64,000 nt of DNA from Diphasiastrum complanatum (lineage: Eukaryota; Streptophyta; Lycopodiopsida; Lycopodiales; Lycopodiaceae): contig CM055096.1 in assembly GCA_029204225.1 (NCBI GenBank), forward strand, positions 62,352,957 to 62,416,956. Reading direction: 5' to 3'. Made by a program: the position numbers and the translations under genes. Every line of letters begins with the position of its first letter. Position 1 is the first letter of the stretch. Of the stretch, positions 22,071 to 33,315 are shown in pieces. The notes beneath the pieces were generated by a model, which did not search any database, was not told where the DNA came from, and worked only from the letters and a program-made list of their open reading frames with translations.

Positions 22071-24493
22071 TTGCCAAATTGCCAAATTGTTTTGATGCAT
22101 GTTTGCTTTTCCTTGACTTTAACTGCGAATCCTGCTGTACCTCCTTACATGCAAATTTGCCAACAATTCAGTACTGCACTCTCTGACATGAACTATCGAA
22201 ATAATTTAAGAGACCAACAGATGGAGGTTCTGATGAACCAAGTGAAATTGTTGTCTTATTCAAATCTTGGATTCTAGCCTGAGACCTACTCAGGGGAGAA
22301 GAAAGAGAAAAAACTGGAAGTGGTGGAAGATTGGCTTGTGAAATGGAGAAGTTATTTTAATCTCCACGGGGTTCCTGAAGAGAAGATTGAGAGCGTAGTT
22401 TTGTTTCTTCGCGACAAAGCCTTGTCATGGTTGTGAAAAATTGTCAAAATCTATCTTGGATATTTTTTGTGTTTCTAGTTTGTGAGAAAATATCACATGT
22501 GTGGAGCATGTTCCCACATGTAGAAAAAGTAAAAATAGTTTAGTCGTATTGACTTTAGGGGTATCATAAAGATTTTGTATCAAGCATCTTGGTGTAGAAC
22601 CTTGATAGGGCCAAAATTGGCATAGAGGTCAAAATGGTCAAATCCTCATATAAAGCCTCAATTTGGCCAAAAGTAGATTGTGATGCAAACTTGAGGTAGT
22701 TAGGCTTGTGACACATGTCAAGTTTAGGTTTGATGAGTGATGCACCCTATGTGGTGGCAAAAGTCAAAGGGTCCAATCATAAGAGAGATGTGTTGGAAGG
22801 GTCCAATCAAAAGTGAGGGATGTTGCATCACACATCCAATAGGATTAGAGAGGCTATGTTTAAGGGGTATATTATAAAGCTTGGATCTCCACAAGTTTCT
22901 ATATGTAGTTTCATTCCCTTCATTAATGTATGAGAGATCTATGAGTTTTTTGAGTCAATTTGGAGACTTGCCAATTTTGCTTGTATTGCCTTCTCTCTCT
23001 AGATGAGCCCAAAAGTGGTATTTTCTCTATCTACCCGAGGAGAGGAGCTTGTTGGGACTTCGTTTATTTCATGAAGTCCTCCACATGTGTGAAACACGTT
23101 TTGGTAGTGAATGAATGCATGTAGAATGGTCTTTTTGTCGTAGATCTTGTCATTGATCTTGGATTTCAATCAATAGGTGATCTATAGTGCATGAGCCAAG
23201 CTTAAGAGATCAATTTCACACATTAGGACATTTCCACATGTGTGAATTTTCACAATGGTGGCGAGATCTATTAGTCAAACCCACTACTTGGGATGCGTTT
23301 GCAGAAGTTTTCAAAAAAGCTTCCGTCATAATTGATGACGTTGACTATTACCAAAAATTTGTGAACGACAAGATGGAAAATAAGAGTTTCTTATATCCAA
23401 GAATTTATGGTTGTCTAGAATCGAGTTCCATCATTTGATCCGAAATTGGCATTATGGCAGTTGTCTACCTCTAGAAACAAAAAGGGGAAGAAGCGAGGTC
23501 CAAATCGACCTCCAAAATACTTTAATAAATTGGATTAAATGGAATCGGAACCGCCGAAGAAAAAGAAAAAAAGTTTGTCTCGGATCAAGGCTAAATAAGC
23601 AAATTTATGTTTCATTTGCAATAAGCTTGGGCAGATGATGAAATTTTATCCGGAAAGAAAGAAACCTGGAACATAGATGATCGAAATCCCTGGGGGCAAA
23701 GGTAAAACTTTGGAGATTAACCTATGTGATTGTGATTGTGAATGTTCTTTTACTACTGCTTCTTTCTTGCCTAATGATTTTTTTCGTTTAAAGGGCACAA
23801 TTAAGGATCAAGAAGGTATTATTTTATTAGACAATGGTTCAACTCATTATTTTATTAATTCTCGTCTTGTGCAGAAACTCGGCCTGACAATTGAAGCCAA
23901 CAATCATAGATATTGAGTTTATCTAGCTTTAGGAGCCGAGTTGGAGACTTGGGACATAAAAGTGCCGAATTCCCCAATGATGATTCAAGGTCATAGAGAA
24001 ATAGTTAATTTTCATGTTTTAGACCTTGCACGTACTGATTTAATTTTTTGGATATGAATGGTTATTTAGTAAATCGCCTTCTCTGGCTATTGATTTTGAG
24101 AAGTATGTTCTCACTTTCAAGGAGAGTGATAAAGTAGTTACATTATTTGGAAGTAATTTTGTTCATCCATCAGACACGATTTCTATAGTTAGTATTATGG
24201 AAGAATTTGATTATTCACAGTATGAAGTTTTTCTATGTTTGCAATTCTTATTGTGGGTATTTTCTAATGTGTATCTAAGTAGTTGTGAATTCTCTACAAT
24301 TTTAAACTTAGTAACTTCAGATCAAGAACAAGCAACGGAAAATCCGATCATAAGTGAATTTAAAGATGTTTTCCCAACAGAATTACCTCATGGTTTACCA
24401 CCATCTAGGTTAGTAGACCACATGTTAGAGTTAATTCCGGAAGTCAACCTATCTCTAGGCAACCTTATAGGTTTTCTTAGAAAGAGGAGATAG
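22071..24493 (+). pseudogene. I: broken Gypsy gag-protease-RT start
   Basis: Frames in order are 22071-22277, about 22278-22431 (PETYSGEKKEKK... to DKALSW), 23255-23438, 23677-23916 (protease) and 24197-24493 (linker and RT N-terminus with HGLPPSR). Multiple stops, the solo-LTR insertion and loss of everything after RT's first residues make it a pseudogene. Confidence 0.75.
22432..23254 (+). repeat. solo LTR (J-like family) with perfect target duplication
   Basis: 823 bp running TGTGAAAAATTG... to ...GAATTTTCACA, with inverted ends TGTGAAAA/TTTTCACA. It is flanked by ATGGT on both sides (22427-22431 and 23255-23259) and sits in the gag gene of I. Its right part (CACATGTGTGAATTTTCACA) resembles the LTR of element J. 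There is no internal region, as expected from LTR-LTR recombination. Confidence 0.88.
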
Positions 24494-24498
24494 AGATT

Positions 24499-25224
24499 TC
24501 AAATAAACTGATCAATATAAGCAGTCAAATCACTAGTATGGCGAAGGCTACAAAACAGATCACGTTGGCGAGCCAACCACTGTGGGTCAATCATAGCCAT
24601 ACGAAGATCATGACGAAAAGTAGGCCATATATGTAACCCCTCACGAGTAGGCTCAGAGCGATAAACACGCCACCAAGATTGAGCTCTACCATCTAAATGT
24701 AATGCGGCCAACTGCACTTTCTAGGTTTCAGTCTTGGGATATATAAGAAAATAGGTCTCTAATTTAGAGAACCAATTTTCCAAGATATTCCCTTCAGATG
24801 AACCTGAATAAGTAGTAAGCTGGATGCGATCACGAAAATCACGAGCAAAATGGGGCTCAGGATTACCTGAAAAAAGTAGGAGAAGGAAATCCTGGTGGTG
24901 CGTAGGGAAATCCAGGTGGTGGTACAGAAGACCCGAAAGGAGACCCATAAGGACTAGCACTATATGAAGGGAGACCAAACGTACTACCAAAAGCACCTCC
25001 TGAAGTGAAGCAGGAGCAGGCGTACTCAAAATAGGAAATAAAGGTTCTTTACCAGGACGATGAAGAATGTCTGGGGGGATGGTATCCCCTCGTGGTAGGA
25101 TAGTCTCAAGGCTAGAAAGAACACGATCAATACGACTCTCAAGATGATCCATGCGGGCATCAATATGTGTAAAACGATCATCTAAAGAGCTTTGCGGTGG
25201 GTTTTCTGATGAAGAAGTTGCCAT
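24499..25224 (-). pseudogene. H gag (truncated)
   Basis: MATSSSENPPQSSLDDRF, then HIDARMDHLESRIDRVLSSL, the same N-terminus as the G gag at 44563. A frameshifted middle (LQEVLLVV...) replaces the Ser/Gly/Pro-rich segment seen in G. Later residues (GNPEPHFARDF, NWFSKLETYFLIYPKTET) return to frame. A TAG stop replaces a Gln codon at about 24720, and the frame continues QLAALHLDGRAQSWWRVYRS to 24499, where the element ends. Confidence 0.82.
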
Positions 25225-25659
25225 AGGGACTAAGGAAGAGACAAAACCTGAGGGAGAGGACGTTTGTCATCACCCCAACTTAGTCTAACTTCCAAAATCA
25301 CCAAAAATGGCACAGAAACAGCCAATCAAGAAAGTAGAATAATGGACAGCAAATGTGCAAGGCCAATAAGTAGAAGGGTTCTAACAAAATGGAAAAAAGG
25401 AGGAGGGTGTGAGGCAGCAAAATAACAAATATGAGAGGGAAATAGGGGGCTGGAAAAAGAGCAGTATGTGAAGAGAAAGAGAGCAAGTAGGTGCAAAAAG
25501 GAAGTACAAATGGGCGCAAGCAATACCTGGGTGGGTGCTGATCTGTTGTCCAATCAATAGTGCCAACAAAGAGAGGTAAAAGCTGAAGATATGACAGAAT
25601 AGATGCGCCAACCAGCCACCAATCCGAATCCTCAACTCGTGCCAAATAAGCTGAAAAAA

Positions 25660-26050
25660 GTGCTGAAAGAGGGCGCTAGACAGCCGACAAATAATCAGCA
25701 CGAGAAATCCGTCGAGAATGGTGAGTTAATAGGGCGCTGGGCAGCAACTACCAAGATCCACAATATGTTGAAAAATAGGCTGGAAAGGGTGCTGAAGTAA
25801 GGCGCCGATCAGCCTCCAATCAATAGCCGAAACGGACAGCAAGTCGGTGAAAAGAACCGCTGAAAATGAGACGGTAGTAGGGTGCTGGACAGCCTCCAAT
25901 CAATATAAAAAATGGACAGCAAATCGGTGACGAAAAGTGTCGAAAATGATGAGGTAGTAGGGTGTTGGGCAATAGCTACCAAATCTGCAAAAACAATGAA
26001 AATCTACCAAAAAAATCGACGAAAGTGATGGTTACCGCTGAAAATGAGGC
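25660..26050 (-). repeat. degenerate leader tandem repeats of H
   Basis: Units recur around a GGGCGCTGGACAGCC-like core followed by TCCAATCAATA and a run of AAAATG/GACGAAA-type words. Cores lie near 25671, 25731, 25800, 25881 and 25961. They correspond one by one to the units in G's leader at 45040-45605. Confidence 0.7.
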
Positions 26051-26055
26051 GAAAG

Positions 26056-26413
26056 CATCACATAAGCAAGACTTAACCCTAGAAAGCAGGAAAGAGAGCT
26101 TAAAGAGACTAAAGAGGAGAGAGATCAAGATCATAGCGGAATAATAAATGACACAGATTCCCTGCTTATAGCCTAAAGGAAGCCCTAAAAGGAAGTTTCC
26201 AATGGCAAGGGCCCAACTGGGAGGGATAATAGTGCGCCCTCCAAGAAGGCCCCCACTCTCCAGTAATATGTCCAAATGTCCAAATAAGGCCCAAAGCCAA
26301 CCATATAGCCTAAGTGTCAATAATGAATAAAAAAAGGGCCCAAGGCCTACTTATGCATAAAGTAAAGTAAATGTAAATGGACGTGGCGAATGTAATGAGC
26401 CGAGTCCATAACT
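26056..26413 (-). repeat. H LTR (5' LTR)
   Basis: Aligns with G's right LTR (45630-46000) through blocks such as CTAGAAAGCAGGAA, AGTGCGCCCTCC, AAGGGCCCAAGGCC and TTATGCATAA. The left edge is eroded and the right edge is ATAACT. Confidence 0.7.
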
Positions 26414-26811
26414 GCATCTCAAAATCAAGATCTGATCTGAGGTAGAGTATCCTGGTCTGAACCCAGCCTGACCCAGAGCATGTAACTCCTCAGTCTCAGC
26501 AAAAGATCCAGTAACTGTCTGTAATATAGAATCATATATGTTGGCCAGAGTGTGGCCAATCATGATGGTGCGGTAGTTTTCTACACTCATGGGATCACCT
26601 GCCTTTGAAGGATATTAGTACACCATGCCGTGGAAAAACTAGAAATCACAGCTGTGTTAGAAATATGAGCAATGTAGGGAGAGATGAGGTGTGCTACGGG
26701 CTTTAGGAAGTCTACGTTTAAAGAGTCATAGTTAGTGGCTTTATGAAGAGTGAGGATCATGACTACGAGCATGGATGACAAGGTGATGAAGGGAGCGACA
26801 TTCGGCATCAT
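26414..26811 (-). pseudogene. LINE reverse-transcriptase fragment
   Basis: Minus-strand text HKATNYDSLNVDFLKPVAHL, then YRTIMIGHTLANIYDSILQT and LGQAGFRPGYSTSDQILILR. This matches non-LTR reverse transcriptases (the YR.I.....L.K.Y and QAGFR.G.ST.D.I..LR blocks). A frame change lies near 26587. There is no endonuclease domain and no poly-A tail nearby, so it is a fragment. It abuts the H LTR at 26413. Confidence 0.8.
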
Positions 26812-26865
26812 ACCACGAGGAGTGTAGAGGCCTACATTTGGCTATGTCTTGTCTCTTCAAGTTTT

Positions 26866-28041
26866 ATGGTGCATGTGTATTTTCCATCACGCAAAACTTT
26901 ATGGAGTTCTGGAGCTAATGGAAGGAGTGCACTATATGGAGTCTTGTTCAACTATAAGCCTAAGGTTGTGTACCTTAGTGTTCTTGTAGGTTATTGCTTT
27001 GCATGTGGTTTCTTGGAAGGAAAGAAGGATGGAGATCCAAGCTTATGGATCATGGTTGGATGCTTATCCACCAAGGAAGGCTACATAGCCTTTACACTCT
27101 CTATCTCAAAGGTGTTTGAGCATGGAGATGTTATTGTTTTTCATGAAGATCTATTTTCTATCTTGGAAGGGGCAGAGAGCACAGTGTCTCTAATTTCATC
27201 ACAAGTCATTTCTATTATGAATGGTCAACTTATGGAGTCGAGGTTTGAGGAGGAGTATCCTCAACATGCATGTCCAAGAAGATCTTCATCATTGTACAAG
27301 GCCGAGTCCTTGAGGTTCTTATTTCATGGAAAAGAAAGGATAAGTGAAGGTGGTATTCATTCTATCCTACTCACCTATCGTTCTCTTTCTTTGGTTGATG
27401 TTGTATCTTGCTTAGTTGAGATTTGTTCATCTCAAAGATCAACTAAGACTATTCTAGTTTTGAATGAAGTCTTTAGTTTGGAATTAATTCTTGTCATTGG
27501 TGACTTGATTATGTTTCCAAAACATCGAGAAGGCAAGATATTGTATCATCATTTGTATGCTCTTAAATTGAGTAAGAGCAAGTACGAGTTTAGTAGTCAT
27601 AGTTTGAAAGAAGAAGTTTTTTCATGTTTTGATGCATTTTGTGAACTTCTTTTGAGAGTAAGTGAAACATCCAGCGAGGACACTTACATTCTTAAGAAAG
27701 TATTTAGCCTCAATTTGATCAAGTTAGAGTATGGTTTCAAGATTAGATTCATTTTGGATAGAGTTCATAGTGTTTGGACTAATGAAGCTAGTGTGCTTAA
27801 TCTTGAATATTGCTCAAGGTATAATCTTGATCTATATGATCTTTGTGGTCAATATGAGGCTTGGAGGCCTCGGATTTTTCAGATTTTGGTGCAGCCAACT
27901 TCATGCATGTGGACTTTGCAAACCCAGGATCAACTTCAGGCATGGAGGAGGCACATTGGCATAGTAGCAGATTGGCGGAATATTTTTCAAAGGCATTTGG
28001 AAAAGATTTCTGTCAAAGAGATCTTATCATGGTTATGGTAA
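26866..28041 (+). CDS. unidentified 391-codon ORF
   Basis: A single frame from ATG 26866 to TAA 28039-28041, long for this AT-rich region. I recognise no family: no CCHC, protease, RT, integrase or helicase motif. The protein is rich in Leu, Ser, Val and Ile with short hydrophobic runs (VVYLSVLVGYCFACGF near residue 34-49; LELILVIGDLIMF near 205-217). A second frame, 27861-28055, reads naturally at the end (EASDFSDFGAANFM). It lies between the LINE fragment and the left LTR of J. It could be part of an old retroelement, a captured gene or chance; I assign no function. Confidence 0.35.
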   Translation: MVHVYFPSRKTLWSSGANGRSALYGVLFNYKPKVVYLSVLVGYCFACGFLEGKKDGDPSLWIMVGCLSTKEGYIAFTLSISKVFEHGDVIVFHEDLFSILEGAESTVSLISSQVISIMNGQLMESRFEEEYPQHACPRRSSSLYKAESLRFLFHGKERISEGGIHSILLTYRSLSLVDVVSCLVEICSSQRSTKTILVLNEVFSLELILVIGDLIMFPKHREGKILYHHLYALKLSKSKYEFSSHSLKEEVFSCFDAFCELLLRVSETSSEDTYILKKVFSLNLIKLEYGFKIRFILDRVHSVWTNEASVLNLEYCSRYNLDLYDLCGQYEAWRPRIFQILVQPTSCMWTLQTQDQLQAWRRHIGIVADWRNIFQRHLEKISVKEILSWLW

Positions 28042-28190
28042 GGGAGCTGCTATGATGGATTCTTTGATTATCTTCGATTCAAATTCAAAGCAAAGAATCC
28101 ACACACAAAGAGTTTCTTCATCAACAATTCAACCAACCTTGGAGGATTTCAAGTTCAAGTGATCAAGCCAAGTTGATAACTTTTTAGGAG

Positions 28191-29100
28191 TGTGAAGAAT
28201 AAAAACCCATTCAACTTGTCTATAGGGGTTGATGAGGAAAATCATCTTGCTTGTGCATTTACAAGTTGTAAATATCATTCTCTAGTATGTACAAACTCGA
28301 GCTACATGACATGCACAATGTCTAGATGGTCATATTTGGACTATATTCACTTTGTTTCATTGTATATATCAAAGGTATGTGAACTGAGCACATGACCTTG
28401 TAGATTAGGGCGAGTTTGAGTTAGGTAGATCTAGATTTGTAGACATGCATAAAAATAGATGACATGCAAAGTCAGTTAGAGTGCATGCATGCAACATGCA
28501 AGTCAGTATACATGTTCTACACATGTCCAATTCATCTAGGGAAGTCACATGCAAGACATGCAAATACAGTATTGGACACATGCATGTAGTTTTGTACATA
28601 TCTAGTTGAGAAATTGACATTTGGAAAAAGTAGGTAGAAGTTAGGTGCAATTTCAACATGCAAGTTGTTAGGTGTCAATATGGTAGTAGTTTACACTTGA
28701 TTAGGTGTAGGATATGCATTGAATGCAAGGAGTACCACGAATTTTGGCTCTCCTATATATGTACATATCATTCTCACTCATTTCTAATGAAGAATCAAGC
28801 TTTGGTAATGTCATAGTGTCAAAATTGAATCTCATGCTATTTTGCTTGTTTTTGGTATTCTCTCTCTAACTCGAGTAGAAGGCATTCTTCATACAATAGT
28901 TTGCTTATGTATTCTCTCTATTTGTGAGGAATTAGTATTGCTTTGATCTGTAGCATTCTAGATTGTGCTCTAGCCTCATATCTGTTGGTAGATTGCAGGA
29001 TTGCTCTATAGGTGATCTGTGTGCCATCACAAAGCATGGTAAAGATCATTCACACATTTCTTGTGGTTCTCCACACGTGTGAATTTGCTGGATTTTCACA
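28191..29100 (+). repeat. J left LTR
   Basis: TGTGAAGAATAAAAACC... to ...GCTGGATTTTCACA, 910 bp. A TATA-like TATATATG lies near 28753. Only the right two-thirds align with the right LTR, so the copy is old. Confidence 0.6.
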
Positions 29101-29531
29101 GCACCCTGCGTGTGTAAGTCCAACCTGACGATCACATAGTTATTTGATTAATTAGAAGGTCAATAAAAGGACTTTAGGCCTTTTTGTGGGACTTTAAATG
29201 TCGCAGAGCCTAAATGTCAAGTTAGTGAATAAAATAGGGGCTCCCGCCAAAATTCAAATTCAAATTGGTTCCCTCCAATTATTGTATGGGTTCCCACTCT
29301 TTTTTAAAGCTTGAATAGTTAGGGAGGTAGAAATGGGCCGATAGGACAAAGATCAGTGGTCATATTGTCATATTTTTGTCAAAGAAGTCTCTTTTTTGCA
29401 AAAATTCCAGTATTACTCTTGATTCTTCGTCATATCGTTCGTCGAGTTTTCTGAGGATTCTAAATATAGTAATTTACCATTTTGAGTTCGGCGAAGATTA
29501 GATCTATCAGGATCTTCCAAAAAGTCAATTT

Positions 29532-30276
29532 TTGCTCTCGCCAAGCTGTAAAAACCTAATTCTTGTCAAAAAGAACCTTCGCCAGTTCTACCACAGTTTA
29601 GATATACCAAAGTACAATGGGTTATCTAATCCCATCAGATTTATCCAAATATTTTTTGAATCGTGTAGGGTTTATGGCGAAGTTTTTCCACAAGATAAAC
29701 TTCAGTTATTCCCTATGGCCTTAACTGGAGCTGCTCAAGATTGGTTTTATAACCAAGAGGAAGCAGAACGTCAAGATTGGAAAGTGGTTAAAGCCGCTCT
29801 CATTACGTGATTTAAGCCCAGAAAATTTATGGGAGATCCCTTTATTCTTTTAAGTAAAATTAAAATGGGAAAGAGAGGCATCAAGAGATTATATTGAACG
29901 GGTCAAAACCTCAGATCTGAGTGTGATCCTTAATCTAATCAATGAAGATGTTTTGATTATGTGGTTTTTAGCAAGTCAACCCAAACGGATTAGACACGAG
30001 CTGAAATGCCATACTGAATACGCTACGATACAAAGCGCTATGGCTGATGCAATTCATAAGGAGGATGAAGATTCTGACGATGAACCAAATGTTGGAATGT
30101 TGTCTTATACAGCAGGGCAAACCACAACAACATCCACCACCATTGCATCAACGAATATCAATGCTACTGCAAAGAAGATTATCAATGAGTTTGAGCAACC
30201 AGGTCAAAAGCAGCAGATGCAGCTAGAAAAGATGCAGTCTCAACTTGATGAAAAGATCAAAGCCTTGGAAGATTTC
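29532..30276 (+). pseudogene. J gag
   Basis: LDIPKYNGLSNPIRFIQIFF, then LTGAAQDWFYNQEEAERQDW is the retrotransposon gag core (29580-29810). A stop and frameshift follow, then INEDVLIMWFLASQPKRIRH and an acidic tail (KEDEDSDDEPNVGML) in the frame from 29923. A Gln/Lys-rich coiled segment (QQMQLEKMQSQLDEKIKALE) runs up to the K insertion at 30277 and continues at 36359 (LQQEGSLEAAKAA). Confidence 0.78.
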
Positions 30277-30634
30277 TGTAATAGATCCTAACACCACAGT
30301 AGGGCAAACACTAACTGATCCACCCAACCTTGCCTACTCCCTAATATAGAGTAAGCCCCTCCTAGCCCAGTGTGAGGACTGGTAGCATGCTACTGCCAAG
30401 TGTCGGCCACGTGGCACTGACGTGGCCGACTGCACGTCGGGACCCAATTGGGGGCCCTATCCTGCTGACAGGGTCCCTAGGCTGTGTTAGGCCCGCCATG
30501 GCTATGGACCGTGCTGGGGCACACTACTCACACTGTCTTGCCCTATTGGTCATGTACACTGGACACGACCCTGACTGTGGTATCTGACCTATCTGTGTTC
30601 CCTAGGGTTCGGCACTGGTTACGAGCTCGTAACA
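30277..30634 (-). repeat. K 3' LTR, complete
   Basis: 358 bp, TGTAATAGATCC... to ...GAGCTCGTAACA on +. It contains TATATTAGGG-type promoter sequence on the minus strand near 30340 and a GC-rich central part. Confidence 0.9.
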
Positions 30635-30645
30635 CTCCCTCCCCC

Positions 30646-33315
30646 TTAAGAACCGTCTTGGTCCTCTAAGACAAAGTCTGGAAAAATCTTGCGAAGGACG
30701 CTGCCTCTTTCCCAAGTGGCATTCTCAACAGGCTGATCATTCCACTTAACCAGATATTCTCGGTATAGAGTATGACGAGTTTGCGTCTCTCTACTATCTA
30801 GAATTTCCTCTGGTTCATGTGGAGGTTGTTGAGGATCCAATGGGAGAACTAGAACACTGTCCCCTACCAGATTATCTGATCTGGTTAAGGCTTTTCGTAA
30901 CTGACTTACATGAAAAACTGGAAAAACCTTACTGCTGTGTGGGAGTTCTAGTTCATAGGTGACCTCGCCTAGTCTCCTACTGATGGTAAAGGGACCACAA
31001 TACCTTGGAGACAACTTAGCACACACTCCTGATTTGAGGGTTTTAGAGTCAACTGGGACTCTCAAGTAGACTTTCTCACCAGTGGAGAACTGCACATCCC
31101 GTCTGTGTGGATCTGCATAATGCCTGGCTCGATCCTGGGATTGTCTAATGCTACGCTTAGCATGTTCTATCATCTGGTTTAGGTCTTCTAAAAAGTTTCT
31201 GGCTGCTTCAACTTTTTCTTGTTTAAACCCTACAGCTGTGGGTGAGCGTGGCTGAAAACCGTACATCAGCATAAATGGGCTGTATCCCGTAGCTGAATGT
31301 TTGGTACTGTTGTAAGCAAACTCTAATATCGAGAGATACTCCTCCCAATTAGTCTGCCTCTTGCTGACGTATGCACGAAGCATATCCTCCAGCACTTGAT
31401 TTACCCTTTCTGTTTGACCGTCCGTCTGTGGATGGTCGGTGGTACTCATATTAAGTTTAGTATGGAGATGATGGAATACTGCCTTCCAAAAATTTCCAGT
31501 AAACTTACTGTCCCGGTCGCTGACTATGCCGGAAGGTAGACCGTACAATTTAAATAGCCCGTCTACAAACAACCTCGCTAACTCTGGAGCTCTAACGGTT
31601 GTTTTGGTCGGATTAAAATGAGCCATTTTGGTCAGACGGTCAACTGTGACCCATATAGCGTCATTACCCTTTTGGGTTTTAGGTAGGCCTACTATAAAAT
31701 CCATGGAGATACTCTCCCATTTACCAGCTGGTATTTCTAAGGGATGCAACAACCCTCCTGCCTTTAAACGCTCTGCTTTATTTACTTGACATTTCTGGCA
31801 ACTGGTTACATACTGGTGGACGTCCTTTTTCATACTGGGCCAGAAAAATTGCCTACGAAGAAGCTCATAGGTCTTCTGTATGCCTGGGTGTCCCGCGCTA
31901 GGATTGTCATGACATTCATATAGGACCTGCTGCCTATAATCCTCTGAATTGGGGACACATACTCTATCTCTATAGAGCAAGTACTCATCCTGAATGGAAT
32001 ACTGTTTCCATTTGAATCCTTGAGTCAACTGACCCTCAACCACTGGGGTTTGCTTGGGTGATACAGGCTCAGAATCCTCAACGTCATCTGATGACGTATA
32101 CTCGGACTCATCATCATCCTCAACGGAAGCTGCCGTATTCTTGGATGAACTGGCACCAGCCCCGGGAACTGGTTCTGGAGTCTGTAACTGTCTGTTCTGG
32201 ACTGAGTTCCAGATAATAGAGAAGAATGCATCATGCTGGCATTTCCCTCTCAAGGACTCGAGTAACTCATTACGAATCTGAGTAAAACTCAGCTCGTTTA
32301 TCATAGGCATTCTGCTAAGGGCATCTGCTACTGTATTGAATTTTCCACGCCTATATCTGATAGACATGTCAAACTCTTGCATCAACTCTGCCCAGCGAGC
32401 TTTCCGACCTCTAAGCTCAGGTTGATTGCAAAGGTATCTGAGACTCTCATGGTCTGTCAGGACCTCAAAGTTGGCACCATACAAATAATGCCTCCAAGTC
32501 TTAAGGGCATGGACTATAGAAAAGAGTTCCTTTTCATAGGCACTATACCTAGTCTGTGCTGGCTCGAGTTTTTTACTCTCGAACGCAACTGGTCGTCCAC
32601 CCTGAGTTAGCACAGCACCTATTGCAAAGTCGCTAGCATCTGTTTCGACCACAAATGACTGATTGGGGTCGACGACTTTTAAAACTGGTGCTGTAGCTAA
32701 GGCTGTTTTGAGAGCATCAAAGCTCTCCTGTTGTGCGGACTCCCAAATGAACTCCTTTCCCTTCCCCTTAAGGAGATTTGTCATAGGGACTGCTATCTGA
32801 GCATATTCCTTGACAAATCGTCTGTAATATCCCGCCAGACCAAGAAAGATTTGAAGTTCCAAAATATTCTGAGGTCTCAGCCAACTGAGTATGGCTTTAA
32901 CCTTATTTGGGTCCATCTTAATCCCATCTGAAGAGATAATGTGACCCAAATATGCTACTTCTTCAACGAAGAATTCACACTTGGATTGTTTAGCATAAAG
33001 CTTATGCTTTCTGAGCAGTCGAAACACCTTTCTGAGGTGTTTTAGATGCTCCTTCCTCGTTTTGCTGTAGACGAGGATGTCATCTAAAAATACGACTACA
33101 AACTTACCCAAGTATGGTCTGAGGACACTGTTCATCAAGGTCATAAAGGTAGCTGGAGCATTTGTGAGCCCAAATGGCATCACCTTAAACTCATAATGAC
33201 CGTGACGAGTCCTAAAAGCTGTTTTCGAGACATCTTCCGATTTTATACGGACTTGATGATATCCCGATCTGAGATCTATTTTGCTGAAAAAACTTAGCCC
33301 CGTCGAGTTGATCAA
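30646..33315 (-). CDS. K RT-RNase H-integrase-chromodomain frame
   Basis: Continues RT from [18 protein letters not shown] has FLDDILVYS. RNase H has [36 protein letters not shown] and [10 protein letters not shown]. The integrase zinc region has [19 protein letters not shown]...CQKCQVNK. The core has [17 protein letters not shown] and [13 protein letters not shown]. The [20 protein letters not shown] module follows. A C-terminal chromodomain ([20 protein letters not shown]) ends near the stop at 30646, directly before the polypurine tract. All catalytic motifs are present. Chromodomains of chromoviruses steer integration towards marked heterochromatin. The first Met is internal to RT, so this is not an independent start. 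Confidence 0.92.
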   Translation of the reverse strand: MINSTGLSFFSKIDLRSGYHQVRIKSEDVSKTAFRTRHGHYEFKVMPFGLTNAPATFMTLMNSVLRPYLGKFVVVFLDDILVYSKTRKEHLKHLRKVFRLLRKHKLYAKQSKCEFFVEEVAYLGHIISSDGIKMDPNKVKAILSWLRPQNILELQIFLGLAGYYRRFVKEYAQIAVPMTNLLKGKGKEFIWESAQQESFDALKTALATAPVLKVVDPNQSFVVETDASDFAIGAVLTQGGRPVAFESKKLEPAQTRYSAYEKELFSIVHALKTWRHYLYGANFEVLTDHESLRYLCNQPELRGRKARWAELMQEFDMSIRYRRGKFNTVADALSRMPMINELSFTQIRNELLESLRGKCQHDAFFSIIWNSVQNRQLQTPEPVPGAGASSSKNTAASVEDDDESEYTSSDDVEDSEPVSPKQTPVVEGQLTQGFKWKQYSIQDEYLLYRDRVCVPNSEDYRQQVLYECHDNPSAGHPGIQKTYELLRRQFFWPSMKKDVHQYVTSCQKCQVNKAERLKAGGLLHPLEIPAGKWESISMDFIVGLPKTQKGNDAIWVTVDRLTKMAHFNPTKTTVRAPELARLFVDGLFKLYGLPSGIVSDRDSKFTGNFWKAVFHHLHTKLNMSTTDHPQTDGQTERVNQVLEDMLRAYVSKRQTNWEEYLSILEFAYNSTKHSATGYSPFMLMYGFQPRSPTAVGFKQEKVEAARNFLEDLNQMIEHAKRSIRQSQDRARHYADPHRRDVQFSTGEKVYLRVPVDSKTLKSGVCAKLSPRYCGPFTISRRLGEVTYELELPHSSKVFPVFHVSQLRKALTRSDNLVGDSVLVLPLDPQQPPHEPEEILDSRETQTRHTLYREYLVKWNDQPVENATWERGSVLRKIFPDFVLEDQDGS

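Larger units (their letters stand above)
21040..24495 (+). mobile_element. I: decayed + strand Gypsy (leader, gag, protease, RT start)
   Basis: A leader of about 1 kb follows the truncated B LTR. Gag fragments begin near 22150 (MQICQQFSTALSDM) and continue with PETYSGEKKEKKLEVVEDWL (about 22275-22335). A solo LTR (22432-23254) splits gag. Gag resumes as WWRDLLVKPTTWDAFAEVFK. A degraded zinc knuckle lies near 23610-23660. Protease is LLDNGSTHYFIN at about 23825-23860, with Asn replacing the usual Thr of D-T-G. RT starts as [20 protein letters not shown] (24360-24420). The copy ends abruptly at about 24495, joined to element H in opposite orientation. Confidence 0.75.
24496..26413 (-). mobile_element. 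H: 5' half of a minus-strand Gypsy related to G
   Basis: An LTR block (about 26056-26413) ends like G's LTR (GAGTCCATAACT). The leader carries the same degenerate repeats as G (about 25660-26050). Gag runs 25224 to 24499 and stops at TAYIDQFI. Everything downstream is absent; the element is fused to Gypsy I at about 24495. The primer-binding site between repeats and LTR has been deleted. Confidence 0.8.

Noticed and set aside
25298-25701. Overlapping minus-strand ORFs rich in Leu, Phe and Ser (possible membrane proteins)
   Set aside because: The same sequence occurs in G (44665-45152). It is the untranslated leader before gag, and the hydrophobic look comes from purine-rich + strand composition.
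32025-32931. Plus-strand and alternative-frame ORFs over K
   Set aside because: Shadows of the K polyprotein frame; no motif of their own.
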